A stretch of DNA of 64,000 bases, taken from Danio rerio. Taxonomy: Eukaryota; Chordata; Actinopteri; Cypriniformes; Danionidae. Position 1 is the first letter of the stretch. Every line of letters begins with the position of its first letter. Below the pieces are notes generated by a model. It worked only from the letters and a program-made list of their open reading frames with translations. It was not told the DNA's origin and ran no database searches. The DNA is taken from the NCBI RefSeq assembly GCF_049306965.1, contig NC_133185.1:34159501-34223500 (forward strand). Direction: 5' to 3'. Position numbers and translations under genes: made by a program. Positions 1 to 13,300 of the stretch are shown one piece after another.

Positions 1-2125
1 TATGTTTGGGCATTTTGAGGAAACAAGTAATTCTCCAAAACTGTTTGTTAAGCTTTAAGTTAAACATTAACTGTTTCTCAAGTTTCATTCCTAAACATTT
101 AAATGAACTAAATCAGCATTTTCTTTAGGTTGTCCAAGTGAATGCACACTCCAAGGGAACGAGATCACGACACCAACCTCCTTCATGCACATTATAATCC
201 TCTCAGTAATGCCTCTCCTATTGCGTCCTATAGAATGTCTGTTCAGAGCTGTTCTCCTAGAGAAAAGTCAGTCTATAGCGATCCATAATTGGCTCCTTTA
301 CATGACATGACCCCTTTTTACTCATTTTTGTAGAACAAATCCTGAGTTGCAGCTTCATAAACTCATTTCATCATTGATTGGGTGCTTTACTGCATACGTT
401 AGCATATTGAGTTAATCTAAAAAAAACTAATAAATTATCTTGACCAGTCATCCACAACAAGATAATCTTGTCAGTTCAATGTACTGCCATTAAAATCAAA
501 TCTGTCAAATGCACAAAATAAAATGGCGTTCGACGTCTTCAATAATCTACATTTCTCTGATTCCAGATGCAGTTCATGTAGGAGGGTGGACGCTTCCCAA
601 GGATGAATTATATGGCAAATCTCAAACCTTTAATCTCTCTCCAGTTGGCTGTTGTACTCTTGACAGAGACACACTTGTACAGGAATCAGAGGGACGGGTG
701 GGAAGGGCATTATGGAATATGATGGGTGGGGTTGGGAGGGCTACGACTCTGTTTCCCAGACATGGAGGACTCAGCGCTCATTTTGTACTTTGTGTAACGC
801 AGTAACCGATATCAAACTGATCTGCGTCTGTAACGAAAAACAAGAGTGTTGAAAGAGTGTGAGTGCCAGAATGTGGTGGGTTTTCATGCAATCACGGCTT
901 CACTTCCCTTTTTTTTGTCCATGAAATGGCGAAACAAGGGATCGGGGAGGGATTTGTGGGTTGGAGTTCTGTCTTTATCCGGTCATCAATCAAGCATTAC
1001 CTGATTTAACGATCACCAATTAGATATTCTAACATCCGTTTTACCACAATTTCTACTTTATTTTTTTATGTTGAAGTTTGCAGTAGACATTCCTTGTGTA
1101 TTGTCTTGTATTTATTTATGATTTACCCACTGAGGACATGAAAGAAATGATATTTTTTTCTCTTTTTTTTTTTTTTTTTTTCTTGAGATCTTCCTTACGG
1201 GAGGTGTTTTGAATTATGCATTTATATGGGTATGATTGGTTGTATAATTCGGATTTTGAGTGACTGAATTATGAAAAAAAAATATATATAATATAAAAAC
1301 GGGGGGAAATGGACACCTATAAACTGACTGATACAGCACTAAGTATTCTCAGAAGCAGTTGTATGTCTAGTGCAATTTCTTTGTAGCTCAAATGCTCACC
1401 GGCCTCCATTCGTAAAGGACATAGGGTGAAATATACCAATCATTACGCCACATAGTCAGTTCTGTGCCCCAGGGGGTTTTGGGTGGGTTTTTGTGAGGGA
1501 GCATTTAGCAGAGCACTACATTTGTGATTCAGCGCCATTGCATTTGGGGACGATCTGTACTGCTTTCTGCTTGGCATGTCATTATTTTACATTTGACAGT
1601 TATATGGCTGCCTTTTCGACCTGAATGTGCAGATTCGCCTTCATTTTCGGGCCGTCCTGGAGAAAGAAGAGTTGCGTGTGTGTGTTTGTGGGTGCGTGTG
1701 TGTGGATATGAATGAGAAACGCAGGTGTCAGGATGGGGTCGGTAGTGTTTAGGTGTAGGCCCTGTAGACAGAAAGGGGGCGCTGTTGATCAGTGCTCTGT
1801 GTACATAACGCCGACCCTGTCCAGTAGGGAAGAACACAAAGGACGGTCCAAATATGAGAGCGATTCTATCCATTGATTTAGCATATTTACTGCATCATCC
1901 CTGCAGATTCTATTTTGTTTATATGACAAAAAAATGAAGCAGAATTTGGGTGATTTACAAATAAAAGTGCAGCTTCCACTGAACTAAGGGTGTGTCTTTA
2001 TTTATTGTTTTTTTTTTTTACTTGTTATATGGATGTTATATGGATATATGAAAAAAGTGACAACTATATCTATATAATATCAATGTAAATTACATTATTC
2101 TAATTGAAACAATTATTCATTTTCT
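1..2125. other. intergenic, no gene seen
   Basis: AT-rich DNA with T-runs near 1155-1180 and 2008-2020 and short GT-rich stretches near 1670-1705. Open frames here are short, lack a family resemblance and have no convincing splice sites. No repeat family was recognised with confidence. Confidence 0.5.
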
Positions 2126-2127
2126 TC

Positions 2128-2965
2128 CGCTTTTCTGGGGCAGCAGTCTTAAGAGAAAACTTCAGACTTTCCTCTCTCCCCAGACACTTCTTCCAGCTAC
2201 TCCGGGGGAATCCTGAGGCTTTCCCAGGCTAGCTGAGAGACATGGTCCCTCCAGCTTGTCCTGGGTCTTCCCCGAGGCCTCCTCCCAGAAAGACTTGCCT
2301 GGAACACCTTCCTAGGCAGGCATCCAAAACAGATGCCTGATCCACCTCAGCTGACTTCTCTTGATGTGGAGGAGCAGCGCCTCTACTCTGAGCTCTTCAC
2401 CCTATCTAGAAGAGTGCGCCCTGCCACTCTGTGAAGGAAACTCATTTCAGCCGATTGTATCTGAGACCTTGTGCTTTCGTTCATGACCCAAAGCTCAAGA
2501 TAAAAGGTGAGTGTAGGAACGTAGCTTGACCGGTAAAACAAGAGCTTTGGCTTAACTCCTGCTTTACCACAACGGACCAGTACATTGACTGCATTTCTGC
2601 TGCCGCTGCACTGATCCTCATGTCAGTCTCACGTTCCATCCTTCCCTCATTCGTAAACAAAACCACGAGATACTTGAACTCCTCCACCTGGCGTAAGGAT
2701 TTTCCTCCTAACTGTAGATGCCAAACCACCTTTTTTCGGTGGAGCACCATGGCCTCGAACTAGGAGGTGCTGATTATCATCTCAGTTGCGTCATACTCGG
2801 CAGCAAAAGGCCCAAGTACATGTTGAAGGTCCATGTCCGATGAAGCCAACACAACAACATCATCTGTGAATAAGGGAGATCCTGTGCTCCCTGAACGGGA
2901 CCCCCACCTGCGCATTGAATTTCTGCCCATAAAAAATATGAAGAGAATTGGTGATTCCAATCTAA
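2128..2965 (-). mobile_element. L2-type LINE, 3' fragment of reverse-transcriptase ORF
   Basis: Minus-strand reading in several frames gives pieces typical of the C-terminal half of fish L2/Rex1-like LINE polyproteins: a stretch with VEEFKYLVVLFTNEG followed by RISAAAAEMQ, and upstream of it a piece resembling the RT active-site neighbourhood. The forward strand shows the usual tail of such copies, including GGCAGCAGTCT near 2142 and GATGTGGAGGAGCAGCG near 2364. It is 5'-truncated and broken by frame changes, so not active. A second, shorter relative lies at about 39150-39705. Confidence 0.8.
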
Positions 2966-3549
2966 ACTTTTTTTTTTATTAGCCATTAATGTAGTTTAAT
3001 CTTTATCCATATTATTTATAATTTTGTGTATTGAAATGTCTCATTCACATAAATGTATTTGTACTCATTTAAATGTTTTTTTTAACTACTGGTGAATTTC
3101 AGAGGTGTCGTTTACAGGTGCATCAGATTTTCCAGGATTTTGAAACTTGTCCTTGATGGTCTTTGTGGTAACGCTCCACTTTTCTGTCTGGTCTTGTGAT
3201 GGATGCAGAGGACACGCTTTACCTTCCACACGCAGCAGCCTCTCGTTCAGCAGACCCAGATGTATCGGCCCCTTCACACAAACACAAATGTGCTGCGATT
3301 AAAGCAGGTTTCAGTTTGGCTGCATTAACAAGGCTAGTGACTGTTCTTCATCTGTGCTCATGTCATCTATATTCTAGCCCATGTCTGCTGGAACTGGCAG
3401 TGGGAAAATCACAGACAGGCCTTATCTCACCAGTGTCTCACAGAGAGGGCCTATTTAAGAGTGCCGTTCTGGCTATTTTGCCTGATAATATCAGTCAAAC
3501 CCAGGCACAGAGAGCCCTTTTTGAGGTGTGTTAAGTTATACATTCACTG
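2966..3549. other. intergenic, nothing recognised
   Basis: Open frames on both strands around 3090-3530 lack family features. No repeat ends or splice context were seen. Confidence 0.4.
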
Positions 3550-4480
3550 CTGTGCAAAAATAAAGGCAAGACACTGCATAAGGGTGAATGGGTTAAAATC
3601 ATGGTTTCCACTACATTCATTCTTCTTTAGCGGGGCACCACGGCTACATTACAGCTTCTCATTCAAAACATTTAATTTTTTAATAGCGGGTAATAATCGC
3701 ACTAAAATGTATTAAAGGGTAAGTGAATTATAACAGCGTGAACTTTTCTGTAAACTTAGTAGTGCTGTGCTTCATTTGTTTAACCAAGGGGTCACCAACA
3801 TGGTGCCCGCGGGCACCAGGTAGCCCGCTAGGATCACATGTGTTGCCCGCAGGCCTGTTGTAAAAATAGCTCACCATAGCGCCACTTACCAGTAAGCTTC
3901 ATCTAATATAGAAGTAATCATTTAAAAATGTAAATATTTGCAAAGATATATAAAAATAAAGTGTTGCACATTGATGCATTAAATACAGGGTATGTCCTAC
4001 CCTGTTAAATCATTGTTGATAACTTTTGTGAGAATCATTAACATGATCAGTGTCTTCACATGGAAGAATATCATTAATTATTACCAAAAACAAAGTATAA
4101 TTAAAAGTAAATTGAGCAAATTTGTTATTTGAGCAATTGAGCAATATTTGTTATTATCAAACTGGTAGCCCTCCACATTAATCTGTACCCAAGAAGTAGC
4201 TCTCAGTTTCATAAAGGTTGGTGACCCCTGGTTTAACCCTTTAATAAGACGTGCTGACTGACTGACAGGTGCATGATGCGTGAGGCCAGCAAACACGACG
4301 TATAGCTGTTTGACTTTACCTCAGGATGCATTATTGCTACTCTGTAGGTCTATTGGAGACATTCATAAATATTCCAAGCAAATCTAATAAATGCTGGAGA
4401 CTCGTTACACAAACGCACTAAATCGCACTTCAGCAGCGTTTATTTGAAGAGCACATAAAAAATATGCTAATTTGCCAACA
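3550..4480. repeat. mid-repetitive element, interrupted copy
   Basis: The flanks of the hAT MITE at 3786-4230 match, in inverse orientation, an uninterrupted stretch at about 57900-58440. Shared landmarks are a GTGAATTATAACAGCG block, a TTTGTTTAACC block, the run of CTGACTGACTGA and the CACTTCAGCAGCGTTTATTT block. The family was not identified by name. Confidence 0.75.
3786..4230. mobile_element. hAT-type MITE, 445 bp, perfect 8-bp target duplication
   Basis: Ends are AAGGGGTCACCAAC and its inverse GTTGGTGACCCCTG. It is flanked by GTTTAACC at 3778-3785 and again at 4231-4238, an 8-bp target duplication as made by hAT transposases. The interior has GC-rich GCCCGCGGGC motifs and no coding capacity. 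The related copy near 58230 carries the empty site. Confidence 0.9.
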
Positions 4481-4809
4481 TTTCCACTACAACAATCTGA
4501 ATACTCTGAAGTCCGTAACGTTTAATTTAGATAATGGTTTTTATAGAGGGTATTTTCAGAAATCTCTTTTTATCAATCTGTAATTCTGGAAATACAGTGA
4601 ACTGACAAAAAACAAATGTTCACTTATAAATAATAATAATAATAGTGTATACATTTCGAGAAAAAAGTTTACATCCCCCTTGATTAAAACCTTCACAATA
4701 TAGATATGAATAAAACGTATGGTGCATGTTAGTGCTGCTAAAGTGCAGGAGAAAAATAACTATTAGTAAATCTATAGGCACAAATCAATCATTTATGACT
4801 AAAGAAACA
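4481..4809. other. intergenic, nothing recognised
   Basis: AT-rich, with a short (AAT)n near 4630. No coding or repeat signal was assigned. Confidence 0.4.
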
Positions 4810-4817
4810 CTTAAAAT

Positions 4818-6999
4818 TAGGGATGCTCCAATCAGGATTTTTGCACCTCACCCTGAGAACTGATTCCTTGTCATGGCGATTGGCTGAGTAATGATTCTGA
4901 TGCTTTAAGCTTTATATAACTTTGCCATTGCATAGCACCTTTTCCTTTTAGGTAAGGAGATCTCTCCTTACATAACAGAATAAATTAAAGATGTTTCTTG
5001 TAATGCCTTAAACATGTTTCTTATAACAATTTACTCTGGACATGTAATGGTCAGCAGCAGCTTTACAAAAAAAAAAAAAGTTACAATAAGATAAAAAAAA
5101 AAGCAAGAAAAATGACTTGTAATTTGGAAACATTGCAAATGATGAAGGAAGAATTCAACGTCTCAATCAAGAAAGTTTGAAGTGCATATTTAATGCATAC
5201 AAATTTAAAATATACACCTATAAATCCATTACTTGTTTACTAAGGCCTATAAACTACTGTTCACTGCAAATAAAAAAGTATACAACAAAAGGTTATTAAA
5301 TATTCAAGTTTAAAAAAAAAATCCGTTTTTTATTTTCCTAGTATTTCCAGCAAAGTCTGAGTGAGCTTGCAATATTGTTGAAAATACAGAACTTTAAGTT
5401 CTTATATATAAAAAGCCCTAAATGCATGCAAGACTATTATATTTTTCCAGACTCCGACTGTTGACAGCAGCACAATGATTGCAGTACCAAAGAGCCTCAC
5501 AGCAGCTCAACACAATGAGAGTGAAAGAGAGAGAGACAAACACTTGTGATATTGGCCAGGGGTGCGTTGCCCATACAACATTGTAACTCGCAGCTGAACT
5601 ATCACAGTACAATGCTTCGTTTGGGAAAAGAATGATGTAGTAGAGTTTTTTTTTTTTTTTTTCACAAGCTTTGGAGACGTAACATAAATTCCACGTTTAA
5701 ACAATAGGTCACCTACAGCTTTCCTCATGAGCCACGGCTGTGTTCAAAATGACATCAATGTTTTCAAAGTGCATTGCGAAGGAAGCACAATTGTAAATAT
5801 GAAGATTGCTATAAACTGAACTGTAAAAATACTTTTAAAAGCAAATTACACCCAAGGGAGATGAATTTAATGCTTCTTTTTTTTTTTTTTTTTATAATTC
5901 CAAGCTTAAATGTCAATGTTCTAAATGGATAGGGCACAGGGTGGATAACTGGAAATAGGACGCAGCCAGGAACTATGTTTCTAACTACAGCTTCAGAGAT
6001 GTACTTGCAAGCAGGCCCGGATTGGCTAATCAGGAGCGCTGGGAAAATTCCCGGTGGGCCGGTTCGTTTTTTGGCCGTGTGGGCCGGTGTCCCTAGCTAC
6101 TTGCACTCTCAGCAGTCGCACTTTTTTTTTTTTCATCTATTTATTTATTTGACCATAGCTTCACTCTTTTTATTCATTATTTTGCCGCAACGCTGCTCTT
6201 CTTATTTATTTTCTCGCAGCACCGTGTGTAACCGCGCAGCCTGCAGGTTAACTAACGTTAATGATGATGTAACGCTAACTATCATCATTCGACCCCAAAC
6301 AGCGAATTCGAATAATTAATATTAATGAATAATAATTGAAAATCTGATGATTCACTACATTAATACATCTGACATAACTTGATCAGAAATCTAAAAAGGG
6401 GAGAAAAAGATTAAGCCATCAATAGAAAGTAATACCGAGTCTTGCGGGTCACAGTTCAATACTTAATTTTTATTGTCGCTGTAATAGTGCTATTGTGGCT
6501 TAGTGGTAAACAGTGCATTATGATGCCGCCGACCCATGTTCAAATCTCACTAGGAAAACAATTTTTTATTTTTATTTTTTATTGTTAAGACATATAAAAC
6601 TTTTAGGGCTTTCGAACATTTGAATTGAAGCAGCTGTTTTCTTGAAAAAGACGTTATAGTGTCATTAGAAACTGAATTGGAAATTAACTTTATTTTAATA
6701 TAGTCAGTCGTGAATTGAGGTGGGCCGGTCTGGTTGAAACTCCAGGGCTGAAAATGAGTCCCACTCTGGCCCTGCTTGCAAGAGTACAAGTTTGCGACGC
6801 AGTTTGCGAATGTTTGTTGGAACGATGGATTTGGGAAACGCCAAATCAACAAACTATTTTTGTAAAGACTCAACTGGCAACCTTAGTTGGCTAACGATGG
6901 TTTTCAGAAACACACCCCAGATTAGCGAGTATCAATCGAGTCATGAAATGTGATTATCGCCAGATACTGATCTCTGGCTGATCAATCGGAGCATCCCTA
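4818..6999. mobile_element. hAT-like non-autonomous element, 2182 bp
   Basis: Terminal inverted repeats begin TAGGGATGCTCC and end GGAGCATCCCTA. The 8-bp direct repeat CTTAAAAT occurs at 4810-4817 and 7000-7007, which fits a hAT target duplication. No transposase frame is visible. About 760 bp of its length is a second hAT-type element (6012-6774). Confidence 0.9.
6012..6774. mobile_element. hAT-type element nested in 4818-6999
   Basis: Ends are CAGGCCCGGATTGG and CTCTGGCCCTG, imperfectly inverted. The flanking 8-bp direct repeat CTTGCAAG is at 6004-6011 and 6775-6782. The interior at about 6490-6560 has GGCTTAGTGGTAAACAGTGC followed by GTTCAAATC, resembling tRNA A and B boxes. Stem pairing is poor, so this looks like a tRNA-derived relic and not a tRNA gene. 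Confidence 0.88.
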
Positions 7000-7131
7000 C
7001 TTAAAATTGAATTGTGTATGTTTTCTTTAAATTATAACAAATGAAAATCTCAAAATGTATGTGCATGCCTGCAGTGTCTATAACCTTAATGACTGTGATG
7101 TCATCTCTACTCTGGTTTTAATTGAACCCAA

Positions 7132-7307
7132 TTAGTATTGTCTAGAAATGTAGTGCAGCTCATTTACCATGAAATTAGCCTGACTGTTGAACATCTCTGT
7201 GATGTCAGATGGAGTTGTGCTAGGTGATGTCGTCTCACTGCTCTCCTGTTGTGTCTCTTCAGCTTCTGCTAATGTCTGGTGGGGATACAAGCCTCTATTG
7301 AGCAGTT
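7132..7307 (-). CDS. ccdc83: ccdc83 terminal exon
   Basis: It begins after a CCTTTGCAG acceptor and completes the codon left open by the exon at 10211-10111 (phase 1). It encodes ELLNRGLYPHQT, then an acidic and Ser/Thr-rich tail, and ends at a stop at 7132. Its acceptor and first codons are duplicated just upstream on the minus strand at about 7417. Confidence 0.8.
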
Positions 7308-10300
7308 CTGCAAAGGAAAAGGCATTATGGGTGATTAATGACAGGTATTTAATGGCCAGCATTAATGTATGGTTGGATTTAGAGTTAGTCAAAATATGAG
7401 GGTCTTGTTGACCAGCTCTGGAAAGGAATATAAATTATGGGTGATTAATGAAAGGCATCTGATGGCCAAAGTCAATGTAGCTGTTAGCTTTATAGGCCAT
7501 TAAGATTAAACTGCTGAGGACATGGAGTTTTGAGATGTAATGAAAACACAACTGCCCTGTAATGCATTGCGGATATAATGACAAGACTTCCTCTACTTTG
7601 CCATTAGCTGAACAGTGCCAGGGCAGCATTCAGAGAGTTATAAACTCTGCCAGCCTCTGTTGGAGCTGCTAAAATAGGGCTATGTAATATACACCGCTAG
7701 GGGGTGGGGAATCTGAAAAATTCTCTTACTGTAATAAATTATAAATTCAAGAAATTAAAGCTTTAGCATGATGATTAAATACTTGCTCGCATATATTTCA
7801 CAAATTTGCAGTGTTCACCAATAATCTGTTTGGTTTAAAAGTAAATTGGGTAATGATTTGTTAAATCTGAGTATGAAGCCGTGAGCTTAACTGAAATAAC
7901 AATAAAAAAATAAATTAAAAAAATTTGCAGGGTATCTTTGCTGACACATTGAAATTATCATACATAATGTCTTGATTCCCCAGCAAAAAAAAAAAAAGTC
8001 CTTCATGTAAAATTCCAGTCTACGAACTTTTGTATGCTATGTTATTAAATAATAATAATAATAATAATAATACATTTTATTTGTAATGCGCTATTGGGTA
8101 CACATTCCACAGCTTAGGTACTCTGTATGAGAAAGCCCTACCACCCATGGTCTTTAGTTTACAGCGTGGCTGATACAGGGTAAGTCCCGATGCCAAACGA
8201 AGACTGCGGGCTGGAGTGGCGAGAGTCACTATGTCACAAATGTAACCAGGTGCTAGCCCATGCACTGCTTTGAAGGTTAAAACCAATCCGTGACTTGTAG
8301 TTGTTGAAGTACTGGAGTAATATGGTGGCGTGATGATATGTGTGTCAGAACCTGTGCAGCGGAATTTTGAATATACTATAATTTTCTGAGGGCGATGCAG
8401 TGGTGCTGTAGGTAGTGCTGTCGCCTCACAGCATGAAGATTGCTGGTTCGAGTCTCGGCTGGGTCAGTTGGCTTTTCTGTGTGGAGTTTGCATGTTCTCC
8501 CCGCGTACGCATGGGTTTCCTCCAGGTGCTTGGGTTTTCCCCACAGTCCAAAGACGTGGTACAGGTGAATTGGGTAGGTTAAATTGTCCATAGTATATGA
8601 GTGTGTATGGATGTTTCCCAGAGATGGGTTGCAGCTGGAAGGGCATCCGCTGTGTAAAACATATGCTGGATAAGTTGGTGGTTCATTCTGACTGTGGCGA
8701 CCCAAGATTAATAAAAGCCAAAAAGAGAATAAATTAATTATCTTCAGAGAGAACTTGTAAGTAAACCCCCAAAAAAGTGAACTACAGAAATCAAGACGGG
8801 ATGTGATAAAGACATGGATAATCCTCTCTTCATCACATCATGAGAGAAATGGTCTAATCTGTGCAATATTGCGAAGATGAAAGAAGGCAGTTTTTGTTGA
8901 GTGTTTAAAGTGGTTTGAATTTTTTATTTATTTTTTTTTTTTTTAAGTGTTTGAAGTGAAGTTAAAGCTAATAAAGCACTGTTCCAATCCCATATGCTCA
9001 AGAGAATACACACTCACAGTTGAAGTCAGAATTAGTTTATTTTTTCCCCCCAATTTTTGTTTAACGGAGAGAACTTTATATATATATATATATAATAATA
9101 TATATATAAGCATAATTGAGTACACCCTATTTTGAAATTTAATATTTCTCAGTGAATATGAAACATATTTATAAAACATATGTATTTATTGAAATAATAT
9201 TTTAGTCACCGAACATATTTAGAAATTGAAAGATAATACAACTAAATTCAAGCAAAAAATTGCAACAAAAAATTACAACCTCCAATTTTCAACAAAATGT
9301 TTTTTTTTTTTTTTTTGCTTCTCTTGATTTTTCTCTTTTTTAAAATTTGTATTTAATATTGTTCTATAACGTAAATATGGACGTACTAGTTTTTTGGGCT
9401 GTTATTGTAAGCTATCTTGTTAAATAAGCTCCAGATTTAGCTTCAGTACTGACTAATCTAATGTATTTGCACAAATATAATATTGTATAGCTTCCTTTAA
9501 AAAATATGAATTTAAAAGATCTCAGCTGAGCACAGTTTCCTTTCATTTCCATCCAGGATTTTATTTTTTATGCAACCTCCTAAAAGCACATCAAAATTGT
9601 TGAATGGAAACTGGAGCTAAAGATAACCTAGGAAGTCAGGAAAATTGTTGTTTTTAAAGCACTGTTGTAAAGCTGTTCACATAAAGCTGTGATATAAAAT
9701 TTCTTAGATTTTGCCCCTTTAACAATCAGACAAGTATTGCAATCCTTATATAATAATCTTTTTGCTAGGATTAGCAGCTTGTTTATTTTAGCATTTTCAT
9801 TATTATATCATATTTCCATCTCCAGACTGGAGTAATCAGTTACATGCAGGTGATTGGCTGAAAACAAACTGACGGCAGAACTAAACTCCTTTGAACAAAC
9901 ATGGCAAACCACATTTTTCCAAGTGGCAAACAAACTTACAAATGTTTTTCCAAGTGTTATACATGTACTTGGTCTAGTTTTCTACTCTTATGGCGCCACC
10001 TACCGATTATACAATGCCAATGCTTAGCAATTAAAAGGCACCAGGTGTTCAGTTAAACCTTTTGATATTCTTAGACTAAATACTGCTAAAATTAGGAATG
10101 ATTGGATTACCTGATGTTTCCTCAAGGCATTTTTTCATTATGTTCTCATCCGCACTCTGAGTGTCATGGGACACAAAGCTAGCAGATTGCACAGGAAATT
10201 CATTGCCTGTGCTGAAGGAAACACAAAACACTATGAATTCAAACTTTAGTCCAAAAATGTCTCGTGGATCAATATCTAAAACTCATACCCGATTAGAGAA

Positions 10301-13300
10301 TCGATTATTTGGGAAAGAGTGTTAATGTGTTTCAGGTTCTCCTCTTGTAAGTTCTGGACAATGGATTCCAATACTGTGACTTTGTCAATATATATCGGAA
10401 CCTGAAATGTGAGATTAGGTGGATGATATAATCTACTAAATAATACATGTGTATAGAAGCTAAAGCATTACATACCTGTTCTTTTAGCCACTCAGTTTCT
10501 TGAAGCTCAGTTATACTGGCTTCATCAAGTAATTCTGTTTCTTTCTGAAAGCATAAATACAGTTGCAGTACTTCATGACAGATTTATTTGTTATCCTTAA
10601 AAGAAGAGTTAAGTACCGTTGTGGCGAACTGAATTTTTTCCTCCAAACTCTGTGCAAGGTTTTGCTGCTGTTCTTCTTTAGCCACAACAAGAGATTTCTG
10701 AAAATGTTCTGAATGTGTTTTATTGAATTATTATTTGTTTTATGTGTTTGAAACATTATTTATTATTATTGTTATGGTCCTACTGTAAGTACAAAGAGAA
10801 ATTGTAATAACTACATACCGTTTGTTTGTTTCACATAGCAGATGTTTAAAATCCACATAATTTTAGCTGAATGTAAACAATCTAATTCAGAATTAAAATT
10901 ATGTTTGCTCAACCTGATTCTAAGTACTTTGTACCCAGATAAGTCATTAATCATTCATGTACAGTAAGGATTTACAGGGTTTGTTCTCTTAGAATTTTAG
11001 AATTTACTCACTAAGTTTCTTTTCAGCACAACTATTTGTTTAACAACATTCTTCTAAATATCTTCCTTTGTGTTTAACATAAGAAAACATGTTTATGGAA
11101 CAAGTGGGAGGTTGAGTAAATGATGACAGAATGTGAACTGCCTTTAAGAATCAGGTATAAACATTTTATTTAAAAAATAATACATTTATTGCAAACATGT
11201 GATTTTGTCTTTTATTTCGTTTAAACCACCACTATGTGAAATCATACTAAATAATGCTGTTTTTAATTTTTTTTTTTAATTCATGTCTTGCGGATTCTGC
11301 ATGATGCTTTATGACTGACCATAACTGTGTTCAGATTTTTTTAAAATTATAAATATTCCTGATTTAAATGCTGTAAAAGCAAAAGATGAAAAACACACCT
11401 GATATATCGTGGAAAGTTATTTGTGACAAAATGGTTCGTTTTTCCAGTTTTTGTATCTTTTGCTGGTCTTTCATACTACCCTCGGTCTTATACTGCAGCC
11501 ATGCGTCTCGTTCTCCTGTCTGTTTTTCCACTTCAACTTGCAGCCTTGCAAGCTTACAGCACAGTTCTATCACACAAACACACACAGAGGGCAAATAATA
11601 ACGCAATAACATGATCAATAATTACTTATTATTGTGCTATGATATTATGAAAAAAGATTATGCATGTAAGGAGCTATGACTAACAGCTGTAACTAAATAA
11701 AAAGTGTTTAATGAACTGAATCTGAAACTGTTTCATTGAAAAAAAAATACTGAATATTTTTTCTGAAAAGGACAACAATTATTCACAAAACACACCAACA
11801 CAAATCTATCAAATGTTTAGATGAGTAACACGTAGGTCAATTATTGTAAACTGAAACAAAATATTCAAAGATGATTGCTTGAATTTACTTTTTTTTTTAA
11901 GTGGTTGTAAACAATTAATTTGGGTTGAATTTAAACAAACAAATTAAGTTAAACAATACTAAATGTAAGTTGTTTGTTTAAACTCAACACAAAAATTGTT
12001 TGCAACAAGCTTGCAGATCATTTTTTCAGTGTATTGTATTGTATTGCATTTCAATATACAGTAGGTATACTTAATTGTGTAATTAAAGGATAACATTTAC
12101 CCAAAAATGATGTTCCTTCCTATTTACTCATACACTCCACAAATTAGTTGTGGTATTCTTCAAACTATTAAAATAACCTGAATCGACACAATTCTTGCGC
12201 TTGTTTTGGGGCAACTTAATTGTTTTATGTGCAATCCACTTACATGTGAAAACAATTATGTTAATGTAATAGATTTACATTGGGACAACATGGAGAAAAT
12301 CCCAACATTTTTATAGTGTAAATGCGTGGTTATAAACATTTATGAATGTCTTGAACTCAAAACTATTCTTATGAAGAATGCTGGAGAAAAGTGCAACCAT
12401 TGAGTAGGAACAAAAATACAGTGGATTTCAAAAGCTTTCAATTTTCTTCGATATATATTTTCCTTTGTATTAAAAGGAAGTAGATTAAAGAGATTCTTTA
12501 TTAGTAGGGCCAGACGGAATCTGCGGCCATTTTTTGCTATTTCTGGGAAGAATTTTGTTAAAAATCTGCAGATTTATGCTGAATATTTTGGGAGTATCAA
12601 AACTAAAACCTTAATATATAAAATAAAAAGGTTTACCTTTTTAACTTGTATTTAATGTTTAGAATGCAAATCCAATTAGATCCACTTTATTCGGTAAAAA
12701 AAAAGTTTCTCATAGAATAAATCTACTAAAAGACAGAAAATTACTTTACAAACTGTATTGTAAATAAATCCTATGAATATTTTCATATTAGTCAATAACA
12801 TTACAAATATTATTTTAAACACTGAATAAATAAAAATATACACAAGTAAATAAACAGAATCAATGATAGGCTAAAAATCTGCGTAATTTTGCGCGCGCAG
12901 ATCCCGTGTGGGCCTAATTATTAGGTTGAAACACGACAGACACTTAATTTTTGTGGTAACATTTCCCTCAGACCGTTTTTTGTCACTAATGTACCTTCTA
13001 GTTCTTTCTCTTGCTTGTGTTTTAGCTTCATGCTCTCTTGGGTCGTTTCCTTCAGCAGCTCTTGATCTTCCCGCTCTTTTTTCTCCAGGTTTTCCTCCAT
13101 CTCCTTCATCCGTCTCCGCTGTTCCCGCGCATGTTTGGCCTGCTCTTCTCTCAGCTCCTCCTGCTGTAGATACACGTGTTTCATCCTCTTCATTATCATC
13201 ATCTTCACAAAGTCACCACTTACCTCTTTCATCAGCTTTTGCCTCTTATCTTCTAGTTGGTGTATCTCATCTTTAATATCTTGAATCTCTTTCCTTTTAA

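Noticed and set aside
2481-2986. Host gene on the minus strand
   Set aside because: Reverse-transcriptase-like pieces of an L2-type LINE in broken frames.
6484-6560. tRNA gene
   Set aside because: A-box-like and B-box-like strings are present but acceptor and T stems do not pair; treated as a tRNA-derived relic inside a hAT element.
12908-13276. Plus-strand frame of 122 codons rich in Ser and Leu
   Set aside because: Shadow of ccdc83 exon 2, which is supported on the minus strand by splice phase and family match.
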